DNA of 64,000 bases from Agrobacterium rubi TR3 = NBRC 13261 (lineage in GTDB: Bacteria > Pseudomonadota > Alphaproteobacteria > Rhizobiales > Rhizobiaceae). This document shows, piece by piece, positions 27,873 to 36,780 of this stretch. Position 1 is the stretch's first letter. Every line of letters begins with the position of its first letter. The DNA lies in assembly GCF_000739935.1 (NCBI RefSeq), contig NZ_BBJU01000030.1, positions 1-64,000 of the forward strand. The letters are read 5' to 3'. The position numbers and the translations under genes were made by a program. Under the pieces are notes generated by a model. That model was not told where the DNA came from, did not search any database, and saw nothing but the letters and a program-made list of their open reading frames with translations.

Positions 27873-29573
27873 TTACTCGGTGCGACCCTTGAGAGCCGCG
27901 CCAAGGATGTCGCCGAGCGAAGCGCCGCTATCGGACGAACCGAACTGAGCAACAGCTTCCTTCTCTTCTGCGATTTCCAGAGCCTTGATCGACAGCATGA
28001 CCTTACGATCCTTCTTGGAGAAGTTGACGACGCGGGCGTCGAGAACCTGGCCAACCGAGAAACGCTCTGGACGCTGATCGTCACGATCGCGGGCCAGGTC
28101 GTTGCGGCGGATGAAGGACGTGATGTCTTCATGGGCAACGAGCTTCACTTCGATGCCACCTTCGTTCACGCCGATAACTTCAGCGGATACAACGGCGTTC
28201 TTGCGAAGTTCGCCAGACGTTGCGGCTTCACCGACAGCGTCCTTGCCGAGCTGCTTGATACCGAGCGAGATGCGTTCCTTTTCGACGTCTACGTCAAGAA
28301 CAACAGCCTTTACGGTGTCACCCTTGTTGTATTCTTCGATGACCTGCTCGCCTGGACGGTTCCAGTCGAGGTCGGACAGGTGAACCATGCCGTCGACGTC
28401 GCCTTCGAGACCAATGAACAGGCCGAATTCGGTCTTGTTCTTGACTTCGCCTTCGACTTCAGTGCCGGCAGGATGGCTGAACGCAAATGCCTGCCATGGG
28501 TTTTCAAGCGTCTGCTTGAGGCCCAGCGAAATACGACGCTTGGAAGGATCGACTTCGAGAACGACAACGTCGACGTCCTGTGTTGTGGACAGGATCTTGC
28601 CGGGATGTACGTTCTTCTTGGTCCAGGACATTTCGGAAATGTGGATCAGGCCTTCGATGCCTGGCTCCAGCTCAACGAATGCACCGTAGTCTGTGATGTT
28701 CGTGACCGTACCGGAAATCTTCTTGCCAACTGGATACTTGGCAGAGATGCCATCCCAAGGATCGGACTCGAGCTGCTTCATGCCGAGCGAGATGCGGTGG
28801 GTTTCCTGGTTGATGCGGATGATCTGAACCTTGACCGACTGGCCAATGTTGAGAATTTCCGAAGGATGGTTGACGCGGCGCCAAGCCATATCCGTGACGT
28901 GCAGCAGACCGTCGATGCCGCCGAGGTCAACGAACGCACCGTAATCGGTGATGTTCTTGACAACGCCGTCAACAACCTGGCCTTCTTCGAGGTTCTGAAC
29001 GATTTCAGAACGCTGCTCGGCGCGGGACTCTTCGAGAACCGTACGGCGCGATACAACGATGTTGCCGCGACGCTTGTCCATCTTGAGGATTTCAAACGGC
29101 TGCGGGTTGTGCATCAGTGGTGTCACGTCGCGGATCGGACGGATGTCGACCTGCGAACGTGGAAGGAACGCAACAGCGCCATCCAGATCGACGGTGAAGC
29201 CACCCTTGACCTGATTGAAGATAACGCCTTCGACGCGTTCGCCAGCTTCGAACTTGGCTTCGAGCTTGACCCAGCTCTCTTCGCGGCGAGCCTTCTCGCG
29301 CGACAGAACGGCTTCGCCTAGAGCGTTTTCAATACGCTCAACGTAAACTTCGACTTCGTCGCCGACCTTCAGGCCGCCGTCTTTCGAACGTGCACCGAAT
29401 TCCTTGAGCGCGATGCGGCCTTCAACTTTGAGGCCGACGTCAACGATCGCAACGTCCTTTTCGATCGCCGTGACGATACCTTTGGCAACATAGCCTTCGG
29501 CAAGGTCATTGGACGCAAAGGACTCTTCCAGCAGGGCTGCGAAATCGTCGCGCGTGGGTGTAGCTACTGACAT
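27873..29573 (-). CDS. rpsA: 30S ribosomal protein S1
   Basis: A 566-residue protein with six S1 RNA-binding repeats; typical strands are GYVAKGIVTAIEKDVAIVDV, GTVTNITDYGAFVELEPGIE and GLIHISEMSWTKK. Length and repeat number are normal for alphaproteobacterial S1. It helps the ribosome bind and unfold mRNA at initiation. It lies 166 bases downstream of cmk on the same strand, the conserved cmk-rpsA order. The 5' region may hold the usual S1 autoregulatory site, not resolved by eye. Confidence 0.97.
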   Translation of the reverse strand: MSVATPTRDDFAALLEESFASNDLAEGYVAKGIVTAIEKDVAIVDVGLKVEGRIALKEFGARSKDGGLKVGDEVEVYVERIENALGEAVLSREKARREESWVKLEAKFEAGERVEGVIFNQVKGGFTVDLDGAVAFLPRSQVDIRPIRDVTPLMHNPQPFEILKMDKRRGNIVVSRRTVLEESRAEQRSEIVQNLEEGQVVDGVVKNITDYGAFVDLGGIDGLLHVTDMAWRRVNHPSEILNIGQSVKVQIIRINQETHRISLGMKQLESDPWDGISAKYPVGKKISGTVTNITDYGAFVELEPGIEGLIHISEMSWTKKNVHPGKILSTTQDVDVVVLEVDPSKRRISLGLKQTLENPWQAFAFSHPAGTEVEGEVKNKTEFGLFIGLEGDVDGMVHLSDLDWNRPGEQVIEEYNKGDTVKAVVLDVDVEKERISLGIKQLGKDAVGEAATSGELRKNAVVSAEVIGVNEGGIEVKLVAHEDITSFIRRNDLARDRDDQRPERFSVGQVLDARVVNFSKKDRKVMLSIKALEIAEEKEAVAQFGSSDSGASLGDILGAALKGRTE

Positions 29574-29739
29574 TCAATCTCCTGAGAGTATCCACGATGG
29601 GATACAAAGCACCGGGGGTTTGTGTTGATCATTCCCAAAATCCATGCCCGCCTCTTTCCATGAGGCTTTCCGGCGCAGGGCATGCTTTTAGGATATTCCA
29701 GTCTAAACGGGGGCCAGACATTCCGGTTCCCCGCACATA

Positions 29740-30372
29740 TTATCTCTTCAAGGCAGCATCGATAATCGACTTGGCCGCTTGAAACGCCGCCTCTATACCC
29801 ATTTTAGACGTATCAAGCAAGTGCGCGTCTTCCGCTGGTTTCAAAGGACTGTCGCTGCGGCCCATATCACGCGCATCTCGTTTTTTCACATCCGCAAAGA
29901 CCGTCTCGAAATCGGCGTCTCCCCCGGCGCCCAAAATTTCCTCGAAGCGGCGACGGGCGCGCACCTCGGGCGAGGCCGTCACATAGAGTTTGACGGGGGC
30001 GTCAGGGCACACCACTGTTCCGATGTCGCGACCATCCAGCACCGTTCCCGGCTCTTTGAGTGCGAAAGCACGCTGTGCCTCGACAAGGGCACGGCGAACC
30101 GCCGGCATCACGGCGACCTTGGAGGCTGCTTCGCCAATCTCGTGTTTCGCCAGTTCACGACGATCCAGTCCTGCCAGATCGAGTTTGATCGCCGTCTTTT
30201 GCGCAACCGCCTCGTCATCCAATGGCAATCCTGCATCGAGCAGCGCCTTTGCCGTTGCGCGATAGGTCAATCCCGTATCGAGATGATGAAAACCATAGAC
30301 CTCGGCAATCTTTCTGGAAAGTGTGCCCTTGCCGGCAGCGGCCGGTCCGTCTATGGCGATCGTGAATGTCAT
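29740..30372 (-). CDS. cmk: Cytidylate kinase
   Basis: A 210-residue CMP/dCMP kinase. The P-loop is [15 protein letters not shown] near the N-terminus, followed by [10 protein letters not shown], the CMP-binding [14 protein letters not shown] and the lid [13 protein letters not shown]. It makes CDP/dCDP for nucleic acid synthesis. The order cmk then rpsA is standard. The aroA gene that usually precedes cmk in Rhizobiales is missing: only 228 bases separate cmk from the divergent TIGR02300 gene. Confidence 0.96.
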   Translation of the reverse strand: MTFTIAIDGPAAAGKGTLSRKIAEVYGFHHLDTGLTYRATAKALLDAGLPLDDEAVAQKTAIKLDLAGLDRRELAKHEIGEAASKVAVMPAVRRALVEAQRAFALKEPGTVLDGRDIGTVVCPDAPVKLYVTASPEVRARRRFEEILGAGGDADFETVFADVKKRDARDMGRSDSPLKPAEDAHLLDTSKMGIEAAFQAAKSIIDAALKR

Positions 30373-30600
30373 TATAAATATATCCCGCTATAACTCGCAG
30401 ACCATGGAGAACGGGATCGTTCTTATAAGCACCCGCATGCATCTTCAATGCCTTCCTGGCCCGGATGTATATGCGCTTTGCGAAGTTTATCTTTGACACG
30501 AAAGACATCAACGATTAATGGGACCGGCTAGAAATTTACCGTCTACTGCCGGAAACACGGCGTACACACCGAACCCATCTCAAAATTTGAGGCTTAGACA

Positions 30601-30990
30601 GTGGCAAAAGCGGACCTTGGAACCAAGCGTACAGACCCGGATACCGGCAAGAAATTCTACGACCTGAATCGCGACCCGATCGTTTCTCCTTATTCCGGCA
30701 AGTCCTGGCCGCTTTCCTTCTTCGAGGAAACGACGGCAGCCAAGAAGATGGAACAGCAGGCCGAAGAGGAAGAGGTTGCCGAAGTCGATACCGAAAACAC
30801 GGAAGTCGAGCTTGTGCCTCTGGAAGACGCAGACGGCGACGCGAACGCCGAAGACATTCCTGACATCGACGGCGACGACGATGTCGAGCTGGATGATGAC
30901 GACGACACGTTCCTGGAAGCCGACGAAGATGAAGACGACGATGACGTCTCTGACATCATTGGCGTAAATGGCGACGACGACGAGACCTGA
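30601..30990 (+). CDS. TIGR02300 family acidic protein
   Basis: A 129-residue protein starting at GTG: MAKADLGTKRTDPDTGKKFY, then YDLNRDPIVSPYSGKSWPLS. The C-terminal half is very rich in Asp and Glu. This is a conserved alphaproteobacterial family of unknown function; the N-terminal part recalls a zinc-ribbon-like fold that has lost its cysteines. A terminator follows, then tRNA-Ala. Confidence 0.93.
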   Translation: MAKADLGTKRTDPDTGKKFYDLNRDPIVSPYSGKSWPLSFFEETTAAKKMEQQAEEEEVAEVDTENTEVELVPLEDADGDANAEDIPDIDGDDDVELDDDDDTFLEADEDEDDDDVSDIIGVNGDDDET

Positions 30991-31005
30991 TATCTCAACG
31001 ATTTA

Positions 31006-31043
31006 CCGCCCGACGTCAAAAAAATGTCGTCGGGCGGAATTTT
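31006..31043 (+). terminator. Rho-independent terminator
   Basis: CCGCCCGACG (31006-31015) pairs with CGTCGGGCGG (31028-31037) around an A-rich loop, followed by AATTTT. It ends the TIGR02300 transcript. Confidence 0.85.
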
Positions 31044-31141
31044 CAGCTTGCCATCTTCCGGAAGCGGAAGTATCAAGCGCCACCGAACGCAGACAAGCGC
31101 GTCGGTTCCCGGAACCGGATCAAGAATGCCGGAACCCTTAT

Positions 31142-31217
<76 letters not shown>

Positions 31218-31293
31218 AATCTCTTTTTGAAATATCATGCACGTCCACGCTGTCCGGTCTCCTTTCAAGAGAACCGACCACCTATGGCGTTAA

Positions 31294-32508
31294 TCACGCA
31301 GACTTCGGCGCGTGGTTTTTGAGAGCGACATACTCCCAGATGGCGACGAGGGCCAGAACACTCGCAGACGCGATCTGAAGGGCGTAGAGTGGCATGCCTT
31401 GCAGGATGAGCAGGGCCAGCAGAACACCGATACCGACGAAATGCGATATGGGCCTGATGTAGGATGCGGCCACTTTCACGCCGATGTTTCCGGCCAGAAA
31501 CAGGATGGGCCCACCCGCGATCGCCAAGGCCTCTCGCCATGTCGACTGGTCATGGCTGTGCGATAGGCTGAAGTCTTCGCCGACTGCTGTCAAAATGATT
31601 CCCGCAACGATGGGGAGATGGCCATAATTGAAGAGATTTTGGGCGATCTTTTCCGGCTCGGCCGTATCCTCGGCCTTCTCAGACGCTTTCTCCTGACCAT
31701 GATGAAAGTAGATCCACCACATGAGGATCGTGCTTGCAAAGGCCGAGCAAAAGACCACGAAGGTGAGGTTTGAATTCATGTAGTCGGTGGCAGTGCGGCC
31801 CGTCGTGAGAATTGTTTCCCCTAGGCAAATGATCACAAACAGCGCGCAGCGTTCTGCCAGATGCTCTCCCGAAAGATGCAGCCGCTCATCCTCGCCCGTC
31901 TTCAACCCTGGGAAATAATATTTCACAAGGGGGCCGAGATATTCGATACCGATGGCGACGGTCCAAAGTGCGATCTGCCATTCCAGCGTCGAGGATAGGC
32001 CGCCCAGAATCCAGAAAACGCAGGATACCGCAAGCCATAGAGCCATACGCGAAAAGGTGAGAGAGTTTTCGTGATCGACGCCCTTAAAGACATAGAGCGC
32101 AAACAACGAACGTCCGATCTGCATGATGCTGTAGATTGCAGCGAAGATCAGCGCCTGATCGTCAAATGCCTTGGGTAGGGCAATGGCAAGCAACACCCCT
32201 GTAAACATCATCGCGAACAGGAACAGCCGCACAGGGCCAGCTTCCGTATTCAGCATATTCGTCAGCCAGGTGATCTGGACCCATAGCCACCAGAGCGAAA
32301 GGATGATGATGGCCGCCTCGGCAAGAGCGGTAGAGCCGAAGTCTTTTGCCAGCGTGTGAGACAGCTGGATGAGAGCAAAAACGAAAACAAGATCGAAAAA
32401 CAGTTCTGGAAATGTGGCCTTGCCCGCATCGGCATCATCCTGCCGAATGAGGTTTGATTTCGCTTTGGCTTCAGCTTCAGACGCCTTGGAGTTCGCCATA
32501 CGCGTCAT
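31294..32508 (-). CDS. Low temperature requirement protein A (LtrA) family
   Basis: A 404-residue polytopic membrane protein with about ten hydrophobic segments. Family signatures are TFPELFFDLVFVFALIQLSH near the N-terminus and HLAERCALFVIICLGETILT in the middle. LtrA was named for a Listeria cold-growth phenotype, but its molecular function is unknown. A second ATG nine bases downstream is an alternative start with a more usual distance from the AAAGGG site. It is a monocistronic gene convergent with tRNA-Ala. Confidence 0.9.
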   Translation of the reverse strand: MTRMANSKASEAEAKAKSNLIRQDDADAGKATFPELFFDLVFVFALIQLSHTLAKDFGSTALAEAAIIILSLWWLWVQITWLTNMLNTEAGPVRLFLFAMMFTGVLLAIALPKAFDDQALIFAAIYSIMQIGRSLFALYVFKGVDHENSLTFSRMALWLAVSCVFWILGGLSSTLEWQIALWTVAIGIEYLGPLVKYYFPGLKTGEDERLHLSGEHLAERCALFVIICLGETILTTGRTATDYMNSNLTFVVFCSAFASTILMWWIYFHHGQEKASEKAEDTAEPEKIAQNLFNYGHLPIVAGIILTAVGEDFSLSHSHDQSTWREALAIAGGPILFLAGNIGVKVAASYIRPISHFVGIGVLLALLILQGMPLYALQIASASVLALVAIWEYVALKNHAPKSA

Positions 32509-32532
32509 GTCCCTTTACCGCGATTATGATCT

Positions 32533-32817
32533 TCACTTCGATGCCACTTGAGCCCGTGCATCTTCTCTGGCAAGCGCCTGGGTGCGGCCAAACAGTTCGA
32601 CTTCCTTGGAATTATCGGGGAAAAAACGCGGTCCCACAAGTCTGACCTGCTTTCCGCTGACATCGACAATGTATCGACCATCCGGGCTCGCGGCCTTGAC
32701 CGTTTCAACAGTCGTCCGGCGAATATCGAGGCTGCTCACCTCGATGTCCTGAGCCACTGCGGCAGTGACAAGACACAGAACTACGCTCACGCCAGCGCCC
32801 ACGGCAACCCGTCTCAT
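32533..32817 (-). CDS. Small secreted hypothetical protein (94 residues)
   Basis: MRRVAVGAGVSVVLCLVTAA is a clear Sec signal peptide, with a VAQ cleavage site near residue 23. The mature part of about 70 residues is mixed polar (DIEVSSLDIRR, DGRYIVDVSGKQVRLVGPRF, SKEVELFGRTQALARED) and lacks cysteines. AGGAGA lies seven bases before the ATG, so this start is preferred over a longer frame. It is just upstream of ltrA on the same strand. No family is recognised. Confidence 0.7.
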   Translation of the reverse strand: MRRVAVGAGVSVVLCLVTAAVAQDIEVSSLDIRRTTVETVKAASPDGRYIVDVSGKQVRLVGPRFFPDNSKEVELFGRTQALAREDARAQVASK

Positions 32818-33008
32818 CGACAATCTCCTGAATATATTGAGCTTTTGTGCCCCAACAACACGGCAGGGGTCTGTTTGGTTCCAAAACGTTTCGCAACGCA
32901 CCAATTGACCACAGATCTGCATAGGTTCTCATATTTTCAAAGCGAACGCCGATGCCGAAGGAACCGCCACAGCTCGTGTGCGATTACGGTCCACTTGGCA
33001 GTGTCATC

Positions 33009-33058
33009 CACTCCGTGCGATGTTGGCAGCGTTCACTCCGTGCGATGTTGGCAGCGTT
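33009..33058 (+). repeat. Perfect tandem duplication of a 25-bp unit
   Basis: CACTCCGTGCGATGTTGGC followed by AGCGTT occurs twice back to back (33009-33033 and 33034-33058) without a mismatch, 36 bases upstream of the CHASE3 gene. A perfect, non-coding tandem copy suggests a recent slippage or a duplicated control site. Confidence 0.9.
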
Positions 33059-33093
33059 ATAGGGAAGTGGGCAATGGAAGATGGTAACGTCTC

Positions 33094-33765
33094 ATGAAGC
33101 AACCGAGCGGCTGGTCCTGGAACTCGCTTCGCCAGAATTATCTGACAATGCCGACTTTGCTACGCTCGATCCCAGTGGGTATCGTCATCGCAGCCGGGGT
33201 GCTCGCCACAAGCTGGACCCACACGCTTCTCAGCGACCATCAAGGCATGGTTGTGCACACCTACGAAGCAATCGATACGACAAAGGATGTGCTCATCGCT
33301 CTCGATGATGCAGAGACGGGGCAAAGGGGTTATCTGGTCAGCAGCGACCGGCGATACCTTGCCCCCTATGAGAAAGCGCTGGGCCGGCTGCACACGCTCC
33401 AAGCCGATCTTTTGAAAAGGATATCCGACAATGGCAGTCAGGTGGCTCGGGTCCAGACGCTCAACGGACTTATCGATACAAAGCTCGTAGAGCTCAGCCA
33501 CTCCATAACGCTCCACGATCAAGACAGCGCGGAGGCCGCACGGGTGCAGGAGAGCACCTATATGGCAACGGCGACGATGGACCGCATTCGCGACGTCATC
33601 GGCGAGATTACGGTCAGCGAGCGCAATCTGTTGGAGACCAGGCAAGCCGAAGTGGAAGCCGACGAATTTCGCGTCCGGCTGGTCGCAATCATTATAGGAC
33701 TGGCCTCGTTTCTGACACGGGCCGGTGTCGAGATGTATCTATCGAGACGACAGCGTTCGACGTGA
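33094..33765 (+). CDS. Stand-alone CHASE3-domain membrane protein
   Basis: A 223-residue protein. A membrane segment (about 25-42, SIPVGIVIAAGVLATSW) is followed by a periplasmic CHASE3 domain with the hallmark LDDAETGQRGYLVSSDRRYL, and a second membrane segment (LVAIIIGLASFLTRAGV) lies close to the C-terminus. CHASE3 is normally the sensor of histidine kinases, diguanylate cyclases or chemoreceptors, but here the protein stops about 17 residues after the second membrane segment with no output domain. It may work with a separate partner or be the remnant of a kinase. No kinase follows. Confidence 0.85.
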   Translation: MKQPSGWSWNSLRQNYLTMPTLLRSIPVGIVIAAGVLATSWTHTLLSDHQGMVVHTYEAIDTTKDVLIALDDAETGQRGYLVSSDRRYLAPYEKALGRLHTLQADLLKRISDNGSQVARVQTLNGLIDTKLVELSHSITLHDQDSAEAARVQESTYMATATMDRIRDVIGEITVSERNLLETRQAEVEADEFRVRLVAIIIGLASFLTRAGVEMYLSRRQRST

Positions 33766-33769
33766 TGCG

Positions 33770-34234
33770 TTACAGCAGCTCCTTCAAGGACGCGGTGATC
33801 AACGCATGATCCTCGACATCGGGAAGTCCACTGACGGCAACGGAACCAATGAGCGTTCCGCCCCGCAACGTCAGCGGAAATCCGCCGCCGCTTGCGACGA
33901 ATTGTGCCGATGGCAAGCCGAATTTGGCATTGAAATCATAGTCGCCCGCTTCCGCTTGAAGCCGAACGCGCAGCGAACTGCGATGGAAGCGGTGAACGAC
34001 AGCGCATTTGCGGCTTGTCCAACCAAAATTGTCGATTGTCGCTCCCGGCAGCAGGCTCGCGAAAACGACATCCACGCCGTGCCTGACTTCAATGGCGACC
34101 GGAAGCTTGAGGGCCGCCGCGTTTTCCCTGATGTGGCTGCCCAGTTTCCAGGCGAAATCATAGTTGAAGCTATCCAGCTGGAGGGCATCTTCCTCGGCTT
34201 TTACGATCTCTAAGGTCGGTGTCTGTATGACCAT
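33770..34234 (-). CDS. UPF0303 / GlcG-HbpS-like heme-degrading-domain protein
   Basis: A protein of about 154 residues: NYDFAWKLGSHIRENAAAL, PVAIEVRHGVDVVFASLLPG, and the glycine-rich ASGGGFPLTLRGGTLIGSVAV near the C-terminus. These are marks of the UPF0303 branch of the GlcG/HbpS fold; the biochemical role is not settled. The ATG at 34234 is chosen; a TTG six codons earlier (34252) is possible. It is convergent with the CHASE3 gene, whose stop lies four bases away. Confidence 0.85.
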   Translation of the reverse strand: MVIQTPTLEIVKAEEDALQLDSFNYDFAWKLGSHIRENAAALKLPVAIEVRHGVDVVFASLLPGATIDNFGWTSRKCAVVHRFHRSSLRVRLQAEAGDYDFNAKFGLPSAQFVASGGGFPLTLRGGTLIGSVAVSGLPDVEDHALITASLKELL

Positions 34235-34415
34235 GGTCTGCTCTTCATCCAATCGCGCGCGACATTCATTTCAACCTCCTTTCAGATGTTGGAAAAGTCA
34301 AAGGGTTGAGACAACCTTTTTGGTCTTACTGTGATGAAAAGGCACCCACCAGTGCCAGAAGTGTCCGCTCAGTTGCCACCTAGGCAGGATCAGCACCTCC
34401 CCCTGCCAACCGGCA

Positions 34416-35804
34416 TCATCGTCCCATAAACCGCGCCAGCAATTTCGTAAAACCACCATAGGGCGGCGTTACCAGGCGTGCGGGGTTGAACAGCCTGACT
34501 TTCGCAATTCCGCGTGCGTGGGAAAATCGTTTGAAACCCTCATGTCCATGGTAGGCGCCAAGCCCGCTTGGCCCCACGCCACCAAAGGGCAGATCGTTTT
34601 GCGCGATGTGCAAAACCGTCCCGTTGATCGTGACATTGCCGGAGATTGTTTTCTCCAGAACCTCGCGCTCTTCATCCCCGCTGTGGGTGAAAATGTAGAG
34701 TGCCAGCGGACGAGGACGCGCGCGGACGAAAGCGATGGCATCGTTGAGCGTATCATATGGCACGATCGGAAGGATGGGTCCGAAAATCTCCTCCTCCATC
34801 AAGAGGCAGTCGGCAGGGGGGTCGATCAGCAGGGTCGGCTGGATGCTGAGACCCGATGTCGGCAGCTCTATATTTACAGTGACGATCTTAACGCCACGCT
34901 CCCGGCACTCCTCCAGTCCCCTGGTCAGGCGTTCGTGGGCATGTGGGCCGACAAGGCTGGTGAAATGCTGCGATGCCGTGGCTGCCGGGTAAAAGTGTTG
35001 AGCCTGAGTTCCGAATGCCTCGACAAAAGCATCCAATTTGCCTCTTTGGACAAGAACATAGTCTGGGGCGATGCACGTCTGGCCTGCATTCATCAACTTG
35101 CCGAATGCAATGTCCTTCGCAGCACTGGCGACCGGATAGTCCGGCGCAACGATCGTCGGGGATTTGCCCCCCAGTTCCAGGGTCAGCGGCGTCAAATTGG
35201 CAGCGGCGGCGGCCATCACCTTCTTTCCAATGCCGGTCGATCCGGTAAACAGCAGATGATCGAACGGCAGTGCGGAAAATGCGGCTGCCACCTCAACGCC
35301 ACCCACTGCCACCGTCACCTCGTCGGGCTTGAAATAGTCAGGGATGAGCTTTGCCAGCAATGCAGACGTTTCTGGAACAAGCTCGGATGGCTTGATCATC
35401 GCGCGATTTCCTGCCGCCAGAATATCGATCAGTGGCCCAAGCGCCAGAAGCAGCGGATAGTTCCAGGGCGCCATGATGCCGACGACGCCCAGTGGCTGGT
35501 ACTGTACCCAGTTTTTCATTGGCAGAAATTCGATCGAGCGCCCACGCCGCTCTGGTTTCATCCATCCCGGTAGATGGGAGCGGGTATGACGCAGGGCGGC
35601 CATGAGCGGCACGATCTCGAGCATGGTCGTTTCGTGTGGAGAACGATGTCCGAAATCCTTGGAAACAACCGCACATAATTTGTCGCGATGGTCCCCAAGC
35701 AAACGACCGATCCGCTCGAGCCTGTCGCGCCGAACGGCCAATGACGGCGATGGCTCCTGTTCGAATGCGGCACGCTGGTGCGTTAGCATCGTCTGCAGGT
35801 GCAT
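34416..35804 (-). CDS. Coniferyl-aldehyde-dehydrogenase-like ALDH
   Basis: About 462 residues of the aldehyde dehydrogenase superfamily. APWNYPLLLALGPLIDILAA and KPSELVPET bind NAD; LTLELGGKSP holds the catalytic Glu and NAGQTCIAPDYVLV the nucleophilic Cys. The last motif and the C-terminal HGHEGFKRFSHARG are typical of coniferyl aldehyde dehydrogenases and fatty-aldehyde-type ALDHs. The ATG at 35804 is preferred to a TTG at 35828. It appears monocistronic. Lignin-derived or aliphatic aldehydes are both possible substrates. Confidence 0.85.
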   Translation of the reverse strand: MHLQTMLTHQRAAFEQEPSPSLAVRRDRLERIGRLLGDHRDKLCAVVSKDFGHRSPHETTMLEIVPLMAALRHTRSHLPGWMKPERRGRSIEFLPMKNWVQYQPLGVVGIMAPWNYPLLLALGPLIDILAAGNRAMIKPSELVPETSALLAKLIPDYFKPDEVTVAVGGVEVAAAFSALPFDHLLFTGSTGIGKKVMAAAAANLTPLTLELGGKSPTIVAPDYPVASAAKDIAFGKLMNAGQTCIAPDYVLVQRGKLDAFVEAFGTQAQHFYPAATASQHFTSLVGPHAHERLTRGLEECRERGVKIVTVNIELPTSGLSIQPTLLIDPPADCLLMEEEIFGPILPIVPYDTLNDAIAFVRARPRPLALYIFTHSGDEEREVLEKTISGNVTINGTVLHIAQNDLPFGGVGPSGLGAYHGHEGFKRFSHARGIAKVRLFNPARLVTPPYGGFTKLLARFMGR

Positions 35805-35976
35805 GTATTCTTCGCCATGATCGCCCAAGCTTCACTCCAGTCTAGCAGCGACGAGAGGCTGCGATGAAGATACCTTGATACCAGTATGGCGAAGATGGCC
35901 GCAACCGCCAACGGCGTGAAGCCTTGGAAACGCTCGCCGCCGTCATTGACGCGGCAGCGATGCGAACCAAACAGCT

Positions 35977-36780
35977 TTATTCAGCCGCTGCAGCCGTTGA
36001 GCGACCGTTTTTGATTTCCGGCCACAATGCTTCTGTCGCGCTCATGAGAGATGGCGTTGCAGCGGCGACCCAAGGAATGTCACTATCGGCGCGTGTTCCG
36101 ATGCGCACATCAAGGCCGGCCTCCCTCGCCAGCACGACGCCGCCGGCGATGTCCCACATGGTCGTCAGTTTCTGCAAATGCCCATCGAAAATGCCACGTG
36201 CCGCAAAAGCCAGGCCAATCGATGTAGAGCGGATGGATTCGACGACCCAGCCCGCATGTCTTAGCCCGACATTGAGAGTCGCCACTTCCTCGGCATCGAA
36301 GGCTGCGCTGTCTCCGAGCGACATGACCTGCACATCCTCAAACGGCACGTGCCGGGCAAGCGGCTTGCCGTTCAGCAACAACCCGGTTCCGTCGGCGGCT
36401 GCGTAGATATCGCGGAAAACCGGAACCGCGACCACGCCGAGTTCCGGCCGACCGTTGCGCACGAAGCCAAGCGAAATGCCCCAGAGCGGCGAGCCGCGCA
36501 GGAAGTTTGCCGTGCCGTCGATGGGATCGATGATCCAGTAGGCATCGTCAGCAACGCCGCCCATTTCCTCGCCCAGCACGGTTTCTCCCGGAAACGCCGC
36601 GCCCAGCCTGTCCCGCACGAGCCTTTCGACGCTGGTGTCCGCTTCAGACACGAAATCCTGAAAGCCCTTCGTCCTTGTCGCAATGGTGCTGCGCGCTTCG
36701 AAAAAGTGCAGAGCGAGTTCCACCGCCTCCTCGATGACGGTGACGGCGCGTTCGAGGCGCGTGTTCATCGCGTCCATCAC
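35977..36780 (-). CDS. Inositol-monophosphatase-family phosphatase
   Basis: A 267-residue Mg-dependent phosphatase: GEE (70-72) and DPIDGT (85-90) are metal-binding motifs, and MWDIAGGVVLAREAG (about 213) completes the site. Family members remove phosphate from inositol, histidinol, sugar or nucleotide phosphates. The start overlaps the stop of the phosphodiesterase gene by four bases, so the two act in one pathway: the diesterase would release a phosphomonoester that this enzyme could dephosphorylate. This mirrors accF-accG in agrocinopine catabolism, though the substrate here is unknown. Confidence 0.87.
   Translation of the reverse strand: MMDAMNTRLERAVTVIEEAVELALHFFEARSTIATRTKGFQDFVSEADTSVERLVRDRLGAAFPGETVLGEEMGGVADDAYWIIDPIDGTANFLRGSPLWGISLGFVRNGRPELGVVAVPVFRDIYAAADGTGLLLNGKPLARHVPFEDVQVMSLGDSAAFDAEEVATLNVGLRHAGWVVESIRSTSIGLAFAARGIFDGHLQKLTTMWDIAGGVVLAREAGLDVRIGTRADSDIPWVAAATPSLMSATEALWPEIKNGRSTAAAAE

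Noticed and set aside
28131-29321. 396-codon open frame antisense to rpsA
   Set aside because: It is an antisense shadow of a highly expressed gene with strong codon bias; the sequence resembles no protein family.
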